Both the position numbers and the translations under genes were made by a program. A DNA stretch of 5,046 bases from Nitrospira sp. UBA2083 (GTDB lineage Bacteria > Nitrospirota > Nitrospiria > Nitrospirales > Nitrospiraceae): contig DCZN01000067.1 of assembly GCA_002331625.1 (NCBI GenBank), forward strand, positions 760 through 5,805. The letters run 5' to 3'. The notes under the pieces were generated by a model. It was given only the letters and a program-made list of their open reading frames with translations, made no database searches and had not been told where the DNA came from. Position 1 is the first letter of the stretch. Every line of letters begins with the position of its first letter. Positions 1 to 4,815 of this stretch are shown here, piece by piece.

Positions 1-1619
1 TTCAGGCCCATCATGATCATGCGGGCCACCCAGAAAAACAGAATGTCGAGGCCTGTGACGAGCGTAGCGGTCGGGTAGTAGGTCTTGAGTTCAGGGGTCT
101 GGTCGGGCCAGCCTAGTGTGGTGAACGGCCACAGTGCGGAAGAAAACCAGGTATCGAGTACGTCGGGATCGCGGACTAAGTCGGTGCCTTTGCAGGTTGG
201 ACAGTTTTTAGGCTGAGACCTTTGGACAATCGCTTTTGCATGTGGAGAAATGAATGAAAATGAAGATCGAACGCCGCTTCGAGAACCAGTAACGGTGAAC
301 GCCTCGCTATTACAGGCTCGGCAGTACCACGCTGGAATTTGGTGCCCCCACCAGATCTGACGTGAAATACACCAATCTTTGATCTCGCGCATCCAACCGA
401 GATAATTGTTCTTCCAGCCGTCGGGAACTATCCGGATACGTCCATCCTCCACAGCCCTGATAGCTGGCTCAGCCAACGGCTTGATGCTCACAAACCATTG
501 CGGAGATAGGTAGGGTTCGACAATGGTTTTACATCTATAACACTTACCTATAGCCATCTTATGGTCTTCAGTCTTAATCAGAAGTCCGAGGTTTTGGAGT
601 GCTTGCACCACAAGAGTTCTCGCCTGTTGAACAGATTTTGTTGCCAGAGTGTTTCCTAGATCTGGATCAACCTGTGCCTTCAGAAGTCCGAGAGTATCCA
701 GCCGTGCTTCATGATCAAAAATAGATAAACGCGGGAGCCCGTGTCTCTCGCCCGCTTCATAATCGTTAAAGTCATGTGCCGGGGTGATCTTGACGGCACC
801 GGTTCCGAATTCCAAATCGACTAAGATCGCATCGCCGACAATAGGGATCTCCCGCGACGTCAGCGGCAGGCGGATTGTCTTTCCGATGAGATGGCGATAT
901 CGAACATCGTCCGGATGCACGGCGACGGCGGTGTCTCCCAACATCGTTTCGGGCCTGGTCGTCGCCACGATCAAACTGGTGTGCGGATCATCTGCTAATG
1001 GATATCGAATCTGGTAGAGCGTGCCCTTCACATCTTCATGTTCTACTTCAATATCGGAGAGTGCCGTGAGGCATCGGGGGCACCAATTGATGAGGCGCTC
1101 GCCACGATAGATCAACCCGTCTTCATGGAGTCGCACGAAGACTTCGAGCACGGCTTTGGACAAGCCTTCGTCCATCGTAAATCGCAGGCGGTCCCAGTCG
1201 CAGGATTCTCCGAGCTGCTTTTGTTGTTGGACGATTGTATTACCCGATGTCGCCTTCCACTGCCAGACGCGTTCGACGAACCGGTCGCGCCCAAGTGCTT
1301 CCCGGGAAAGCCCCTCAGCCATGAGCTGCTTTTCGACGACGTTTTGAGTCGCAATGCCGGCATGGTCGGTACCGGGGAGCCAGAGCGTATTCCGTCCCTG
1401 CATGCGCCTCCACCGGATGAGGATGTCTTGCAGCGAATGGTTCAGTGCATGGCCGACATGGAGGGATCCCGTCACATTCGGTGGGGGAATCACAATGCAA
1501 TACGGCTGGCCTGGTTGCTGAGGCGACGCGTGGAAATAGCCGCGAGCAAGCCACTCACGCGACCAGCGTGTTTCGACGGCTTTGGGGTCATAAGACTTTT
1601 CAAGTTGAAATGTCGCCAT
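1..1619 (-). CDS. valS: Valyl-tRNA synthetase, N-terminal 539 residues (3' end outside window)
   Basis: This class I aminoacyl-tRNA synthetase charges tRNA-Val with valine in the cytoplasm and hydrolyses mischarged Thr-tRNA. The frame is open from the ATG at 1617-1619 to the left edge. Visible are [15 protein letters not shown] (residues 45-59, with the HIGH-type motif HVGH at 54-57), [10 protein letters not shown] (83-92), the editing-domain signature [17 protein letters not shown] (220-236), [15 protein letters not shown] (272-286), [10 protein letters not shown] (368-377), [14 protein letters not shown] (416-429), [14 protein letters not shown] (486-499) and [13 protein letters not shown] (522-534). 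Cysteine pairs C180/C183 with C360/C363, and C433/C436 with C473/C476, match the zinc sites known in bacterial ValRS. The KMSKS loop, anticodon-binding domain and C-terminal coiled coil lie beyond the window; family members are usually about 880-950 residues. AGGA lies 4 nt before the ATG. The gap between C436 and C473 looks longer than usual. IleRS and LeuRS are excluded by the ValRS-specific wording of these motifs. Confidence 0.97.
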   Translation of the reverse strand, partial: MATFQLEKSYDPKAVETRWSREWLARGYFHASPQQPGQPYCIVIPPPNVTGSLHVGHALNHSLQDILIRWRRMQGRNTLWLPGTDHAGIATQNVVEKQLMAEGLSREALGRDRFVERVWQWKATSGNTIVQQQKQLGESCDWDRLRFTMDEGLSKAVLEVFVRLHEDGLIYRGERLINWCPRCLTALSDIEVEHEDVKGTLYQIRYPLADDPHTSLIVATTRPETMLGDTAVAVHPDDVRYRHLIGKTIRLPLTSREIPIVGDAILVDLEFGTGAVKITPAHDFNDYEAGERHGLPRLSIFDHEARLDTLGLLKAQVDPDLGNTLATKSVQQARTLVVQALQNLGLLIKTEDHKMAIGKCYRCKTIVEPYLSPQWFVSIKPLAEPAIRAVEDGRIRIVPDGWKNNYLGWMREIKDWCISRQIWWGHQIPAWYCRACNSEAFTVTGSRSGVRSSFSFISPHAKAIVQRSQPKNCPTCKGTDLVRDPDVLDTWFSSALWPFTTLGWPDQTPELKTYYPTATLVTGLDILFFWVARMIMMGL

Positions 1620-1648
1620 GGGTGTCCTGTCCAAGGAATGAGGGCCGC

Positions 1649-1677
1649 ATCTTAGCATGTCTCACACGCATTATTCA
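1649..1677 (-). promoter_or_regulatory. Candidate valS promoter (extended -10)
   Basis: Read on the minus strand, TGC-TAAGAT (1657 down to 1649) forms an extended -10 element matching TATAAT at four of six positions. The hexamer 17 bp upstream (TGAATA, 1677-1672) is a poor -35. Initiation near 1642 would give a leader of roughly 20-25 nt, too short for a T-box or other riboswitch. The position just ahead of a strongly predicted start supports it, but it is a by-eye call. Confidence 0.4.
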
Positions 1678-1809
1678 TGAGCGTGTCTTCTGCCACCGCC
1701 GATCCGCCGCTCGGGGTTTGCGACGCTTGAAACGCATACAGGAACGACGCCGAGAACTGTTGTCCACGCAATGCGCTGATGCTGCGCAAGACATGGAATG
1801 AGTCTCGGC

Positions 1810-1840
1810 TTGTGGCTGTATCAAGCATGTGCTATACAAT
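1810..1840 (+). promoter_or_regulatory. Candidate promoter of the 37-residue gene
   Basis: TTGTGG (1810-1815) is followed after 17 bp by TATACA (1833-1838), which is preceded by TGC (1830-1832) as an extended -10; the overlapping TACAAT (1835-1840) is an alternative hexamer. Initiation near 1845 would give a leader of about 40 nt before the ATG at 1886. Spacing and the extended element make this one of the better promoter candidates in the window. Confidence 0.5.
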
Positions 1841-1885
1841 CGCGCGCAGCAATGACGTCAACCACATTAGGGCGTAGGGAGGATC

Positions 1886-1999
1886 ATGGCACGAGGTCGT
1901 GAAAAAGATCGGAAAACACGAAAGAAACATCGGAAGAATGTGAAGCGAGTGAAAGCCCTTGCAAAGGCCCGACGAGGAAAGCGGGGGAAGAAGAGTTAG
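1886..1999 (+). CDS. 37-residue highly basic small protein, unrecognised family
   Basis: I do not recognise this gene. The frame starts at ATG 1886 and stops at TAG 1997-1999. It is preceded by a strong purine-rich ribosome binding site, AGGGAGGA (1876-1883), set unusually close to the start (about 3 nt after GGGAGG), and by a candidate promoter. The product has 20 Lys/Arg, one His and only two acidic residues in 37, with no Cys, no Trp and almost no hydrophobic core (V19, V22, A24-A26, A28). It is probably an RNA- or DNA-contacting peptide, disordered or a single helix. The stretch RKTRKKHRKNVKR (9-21) resembles very small ribosomal proteins such as actinobacterial bS22 in composition and in the short string KKHRK; I cannot show homology. 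The stop overlaps the convergent receiver gene by 4 bp. A ribosome-associated protein is the leading guess, and a nucleoid-binding peptide is an alternative. Confidence 0.72.
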   Translation: MARGREKDRKTRKKHRKNVKRVKALAKARRGKRGKKS

Positions 2000-3144
2000 C
2001 GTTTCGCAGAGGTCGGCGCTTCTTCGGTCTCAATCAGGCGTTTGATTTCCGCCTTGATCTGCTGCTCGGCGACATCGGGGACGATTCGCTGAACGGCCTG
2101 CTCGACGGTGTGGCCAACCGTGGCTCTCACGGCCTCGTCGGCCAGGAGCGGGGCCTGCTTTAACACTGCCTGCCGAAGCTCATCCTTGACCAACTGATCG
2201 ATCGTTCCCACCTGTTCCCGCACGACGGCAGGTAAGTATTGATGGATGCCGGATTCGACCTGCTCCCGAATTAATCGATCGACGTTTTCTCCGATAGAAG
2301 GTTTGACCAAATCCGATACAGCCTGCCGGATCATCGGTTCACTCACCACCAGTTCTTTTCGGATAAGATCGGGCAATGTCTGAGCGATCAGCGGTTGAAT
2401 GATCGTTACAAGATACTCCTGTGACAGAATGTTTCCTAACTGTGCTTGCAGTTCTTTCTGGACAACTGGTCGAACATGGGTTCCCAATTTCTCCTCAACC
2501 AGGTTTGGCAGTAAGTCAGACAGGCTCTGCTCGCTCCGTTTCGTCATCGATTGGAACAGTTGGTCGAAGAGGCCTTTCATGGCATCTTCAGGAGCCGCAG
2601 AGGTTATCGGAGGTGGGGGAAATGTACTGGGTGTGTTGCCAGGCTGGTTCATAGGCTCCTCCAGACGATCGACGTCTGACGCGTGATCGATCGTCTCCTC
2701 CTCATCGGAGTCAGTTGATGTCGAGTCTGGCGGCCAGGCACGCCGCTTGAGGCCTTTTCCGTTGGACGTCCCAGTCTGTTTCTGCTGAAGAGACTTCAGC
2801 ACACCGAGCAAATCCTCAGATTGAAATGGTTTTTTGAGGAATGCTTTCACGCCTAGCGTACGGAGATGATTTTCGTCCGGACGATCAGCCGGATTGACCA
2901 GCGAAATGAGAGAGGTTTCTGCTAGGTTGTCCAGCTTATTGATCTCCTTGCAGAACCCTGAGAAGGTCATGTTGTCAAGATGGTAGTCTGCGATGATCAG
3001 TGATGGCGCGTTTTGGCGAGCGGCCTCCAGAGCGGCTGGTCCGTCTTGAAACCCGATGACCTCAAATCCTTCCGGCGTTGAGATTTGTTCCACCATCCGT
3101 CTCACTGCTGGGCTGCTGTCCACCACAAAGATCGGCGAAGCCAT
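1996..3144 (-). CDS. Response regulator: receiver domain plus long helical repeat tail
   Basis: This 382-residue protein begins with a CheY-like receiver domain (about 1-122): D9 in VVDSSP, phospho-acceptor D53 in LIIADYHL, S81 at the usual Ser/Thr switch, and K105 in FLKKPF. The canonical second acidic residue of the DD pair is Ser10, so Mg2+ binding may be weak. Residues about 123-185 form a linker, first Ser/Thr- and acid-rich (DSDEEE, 145-150) and then proline-rich. Residues about 190-375 form a charged amphipathic helical tail containing about seven degenerate copies of a nine-residue motif (LPNLVEEKL 212, LPDLIRKEL 257, LPAVVREQV 304 and others). No DNA-binding or enzymatic output domain is visible, so the output is probably protein-protein contact or oligomerisation. 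ATG 3144 is chosen because the receiver fold begins there, GGGAG lies 8 nt upstream, and a promoter sits just before it; an in-frame ATG at 3288 would overlap that promoter. No cognate kinase is nearby. Confidence 0.88.
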   Translation of the reverse strand: MASPIFVVDSSPAVRRMVEQISTPEGFEVIGFQDGPAALEAARQNAPSLIIADYHLDNMTFSGFCKEINKLDNLAETSLISLVNPADRPDENHLRTLGVKAFLKKPFQSEDLLGVLKSLQQKQTGTSNGKGLKRRAWPPDSTSTDSDEEETIDHASDVDRLEEPMNQPGNTPSTFPPPPITSAAPEDAMKGLFDQLFQSMTKRSEQSLSDLLPNLVEEKLGTHVRPVVQKELQAQLGNILSQEYLVTIIQPLIAQTLPDLIRKELVVSEPMIRQAVSDLVKPSIGENVDRLIREQVESGIHQYLPAVVREQVGTIDQLVKDELRQAVLKQAPLLADEAVRATVGHTVEQAVQRIVPDVAEQQIKAEIKRLIETEEAPTSAKR

Positions 3145-3175
3145 GAAAAACACTCCCAATTTTTTAGTTCCTTCG

Positions 3176-3204
3176 AAGCTAGCAAGGGGGGTATGCTTTG
3201 TCAA
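3176..3204 (-). promoter_or_regulatory. Candidate promoter of the receiver-domain gene
   Basis: On the minus strand a perfect TTGACA (3204-3199) is followed by a 17-bp spacer and TAGCTT (3181-3176), preceded by TGC as an extended -10. Initiation near 3169 would leave about 25 nt before ATG 3144 and would exclude the upstream in-frame ATG at 3288. The perfect -35 with ideal spacing makes this the strongest promoter candidate in the window. Confidence 0.6.
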
Positions 3205-3286
3205 GAAAACCATCGATAGGTGATTGGATTCATGCGCGATTTCAGCACCCAATCGGATAGCTGGATGGAGGTTAGGGAGACGCATC

Positions 3287-4012
3287 ATGAGTTCGTCGAT
3301 ACGAGTCGTGTTTTTTGATGCCGCCGATACCCTCTTTCACGTCCATGGGTCGGTCGCTGAGATTTATCTTCGTCATGCGATTGAATTCGGTTTTTCTCAC
3401 AAACCAGATTCGTTGATGGCGATCACACATGCGTTCAGCCGAGCATTCCGCGAGGCCCCGCCGCCGGTCTTTGCCGCGACTGAACCGGGCAGAATCAAAC
3501 AGAGTGAACGGCTGTGGTGGTTCGATATCGTCCACAACGTCTTTTATCGCGTAGGGATGTTTGAGCGATTTGATGATTTCTTCGATCAGGTTTTTCGTAC
3601 ATTTGAAGACCATCGTGCTTGGCGCTTGTTTCCCGAGACGGTTTCAACCCTGGTTCAGTTGAAAGCGCGGGGTCTGGAATTGGGGATCATCTCAAATTTT
3701 GATTCCCGCCTGTTTCCCGTGCTGCGGGGACTCGGCATTGCCGACACCTTCGATACCGTCACGATTTCAAGCTTGGCCCAAGCGGCAAAGCCTGCTCCAC
3801 AGATTTTTTATCGTGCCTTGGAACAACATGCTGTTGATCCGGAGGAGGCGCTGCATGTCGGGGATAGTCTCCGAGAGGATGTAGAGGGAGCACGCAAGGC
3901 CGGGTTGCACGCGATGCTGTTGGACCGTGAGGGGAAATACCAGAGCCACGGAATGCAGACCATCCAAAGTTTGGAAGGACTGCTCCCACTTCTAGGACGG
4001 TTCGAGCAGTAA
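3287..4012 (+). CDS. HAD-superfamily hydrolase, subfamily IA, HDHD3/REG-2-like
   Basis: This 241-residue protein has the HAD motifs in order: motif I FFDAADTLF (9-17, nucleophile D11), a helical C1 cap (about 20-105), motif II IISNFD (134-139, S136), motif III K168 in AKPAP, and motif IV HVGDSLREDVEGA (190-202, D193 and D198). Members of the fold form an aspartyl intermediate to hydrolyse phosphate esters or carbon-halogen bonds. Motif I is DxAxT: the usual acid/base Asp two residues after the nucleophile is Ala13. This pattern, with ISNFD and the Trp pair W77/W78, recalls the HDHD3/REG-2-like group, where that Asp is also absent. The substrate cannot be inferred. ATG 3287 is chosen because AGGGAG (3274-3279) precedes it; a TTG start at 3224 would add 21 residues unlike the family. 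The 3' end overlaps the convergent sirtuin gene by 21 bp. No clear promoter was found in the 142 bp upstream. Confidence 0.9.
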   Translation: MSSSIRVVFFDAADTLFHVHGSVAEIYLRHAIEFGFSHKPDSLMAITHAFSRAFREAPPPVFAATEPGRIKQSERLWWFDIVHNVFYRVGMFERFDDFFDQVFRTFEDHRAWRLFPETVSTLVQLKARGLELGIISNFDSRLFPVLRGLGIADTFDTVTISSLAQAAKPAPQIFYRALEQHAVDPEEALHVGDSLREDVEGARKAGLHAMLLDREGKYQSHGMQTIQSLEGLLPLLGRFEQ

Positions 4013-4726
4013 CGGGACGAGATCTTTTGCACGGCCTTGCAGCGACACATCGACCAAGGCTGACTGAGGGGTGGGGGCAAGGTTGATCTCGGCAACGAAT
4101 GCGCCGGCTGCTTTGGCAACGGAGGCGAATCCCGCGGCCGGATAGACGATGCCGGATGTGCCGATGACCAGCAAGATGTCGCAGCGTTGTAGGGCTGTGG
4201 AGCACTGGGTGAGATCTTCAGCCAGCAAGGATTCTCCGAACCAGACGATGTGGGGGCGAAGCAATGCCGTGCAGTGGGGACAGAATGGGAGACGGTCAAT
4301 AGGGACATCGCGGTTGTCTTCAACCACACCGCATCCAGTGCACCGGACTTTCCAGATGTTGCCATGAATCTCCGAAAGTTTCCGTGAGCCGGCGTCTCGA
4401 TGTAACCCGTCTACATTCTGCGTGATCAGCCAAAATTCTGGATAGTGGTGCTCGAGCTCGACGATCGTCTTGTGCGCATCGTTCGGTTGTTTCGTGGCAA
4501 TGAGCTCACGACGCCAGTTGTACCACTCCCATACAAGACGAGGATCTCGTGCAAATGCTTCCGGCGTTGCAAGATCTTCTGCACGATAGTTCCGCCAGAG
4601 CCCGTCTGTCCCGCGAAACGTCGGCACACCGCTGTCGGCTGAAATGCCGGCCCCGGTCAACACCGTAATCACACGAGCGGTGGCAAGTTGTTCTTTGACG
4701 ACTCCGAGGGCTGATCCGTGTGCCAT
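3992..4726 (-). CDS. NAD-dependent protein deacylase, sirtuin (CobB/SIRT5-like class)
   Basis: Sirtuins remove acyl groups from lysine using NAD+, yielding nicotinamide and O-acyl-ADP-ribose, in the cytoplasm. This 244-residue protein is a complete single-domain member: GAGIS (25-29), GVPTFRG (33-39), TQNVDGLH (102-109), catalytic H121 in EIHG, zinc cysteines C129/C132 and C149/C152, PHIVWFGE (158-165), GTSG (189-192) and EIN (213-215). Y69 and R72 (YNWR) occupy the YxxR position that in CobB and SIRT5 binds succinyl- or malonyl-lysine, so desuccinylase activity is plausible in addition to deacetylation. The bases before ATG 4726 are C-rich (CATCTATCCCC) with no Shine-Dalgarno, yet no better in-frame start is apparent. 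The gene is divergent from panE across 89 bp and overlaps the HAD gene at its 3' end. The symbol cobB would fit by family but is withheld because orthology cannot be tested here. Confidence 0.95.
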   Translation of the reverse strand: MAHGSALGVVKEQLATARVITVLTGAGISADSGVPTFRGTDGLWRNYRAEDLATPEAFARDPRLVWEWYNWRRELIATKQPNDAHKTIVELEHHYPEFWLITQNVDGLHRDAGSRKLSEIHGNIWKVRCTGCGVVEDNRDVPIDRLPFCPHCTALLRPHIVWFGESLLAEDLTQCSTALQRCDILLVIGTSGIVYPAAGFASVAKAAGAFVAEINLAPTPQSALVDVSLQGRAKDLVPLLLEPS

Positions 4727-4815
4727 GGGGATAGATGGGGTGTGTGGGTGCTGTGTCTCTGTAAAACAGCATGCTATAGTACCCTCCTTTTGTACGCAAC
4801 CATGAGGACGCGAAC
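4727..4815. other. Short divergent intergenic region, sirtuin / panE
   Basis: These 89 bp must contain the control sequences of two genes transcribed away from each other. The palindromic hexamer CTATAG (4774-4779) forms the core of the panE -10 and can also be read on the minus strand. A weak minus-strand promoter, TTGCGT (4799-4794) with a 16-bp spacer to TAGCAT (4777-4772), would overlap it. If both are used, polymerases would compete for the same stretch. Confidence 0.4.
4772..4780 (+). promoter_or_regulatory. Candidate panE extended -10 element
   Basis: TGC-TATAGT (4772-4780) matches TATAAT at five of six positions and carries the extended TGn. The -35 position, around 4752-4757 (TGTGTC), is poor, as tolerated by extended -10 promoters. 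Initiation near 4787 would give a leader of about 29 nt. Confidence 0.5.

Larger units (their letters stand above)
1620..1885. other. Divergent intergenic region between valS and the 37-residue gene
   Basis: These 266 bp separate two genes transcribed away from each other. The region holds the two candidate promoters listed separately and a 6-bp inverted repeat, ACACGC (1664-1669) with GCGTGT (1681-1686). I see no tRNA, riboswitch or convincing terminator. Short open frames exist on both strands (for example a 39-codon minus-strand frame at 1675-1794), but none has a ribosome binding site or a recognisable product. The middle part, about 1690-1800, is unexplained. Confidence 0.6.

Noticed and set aside
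1038..1655. Long plus-strand open frame (205 codons) inside valS
   Set aside because: It lies wholly antisense to a strongly motif-supported valS, has no ribosome binding site and encodes no recognisable protein; it is a shadow of GC-rich codons.
1620..1660. T-box or other leader riboswitch ahead of valS
   Set aside because: The candidate start of transcription leaves only about 20-25 nt of leader, and no T-box sequence or specifier hairpin is visible.
1675..1794. 39-codon basic frame on the minus strand between valS and the small gene
   Set aside because: It has no ribosome binding site before its ATG and its composition is explained by GC-rich random sequence; it would also overlap the valS promoter region. 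Kept only as a weak possibility.
1765..1795. Possible hairpin (TGCGC / GCGCA) as a terminator
   Set aside because: The stem is only five base pairs, is followed by no T-run, and lies upstream of genes rather than after one.
1445..1801. Plus-strand frame extending from valS into the intergenic region
   Set aside because: Two thirds is antisense to valS, and the remainder has no start with a Shine-Dalgarno and no recognisable domain.
3198..3226. Plus-strand promoter for the HAD gene using TTGTCA (3198-3203)
   Set aside because: The -35 match arises from the near-palindrome TTGACAA/TTGTCAA of the opposite promoter, and no acceptable -10 lies 16-18 bp downstream.
3224..3286. TTG start adding 21 residues to the HAD protein
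   Set aside because: AGGGAG is correctly placed for ATG 3287, and HAD proteins normally begin just before the motif I strand.
3145..3288. N-terminal extension of the receiver protein to ATG 3288 (48 more residues)
   Set aside because: The extension overlaps a good promoter (TTGACA, 17 bp, extended -10), and the receiver fold and ribosome binding site both point to ATG 3144.
3759..4365. Additional minus-strand frames overlapping the HAD and sirtuin genes
   Set aside because: They are alternative frames of two motif-supported genes, with low-complexity Ser/Pro/Arg-rich products.
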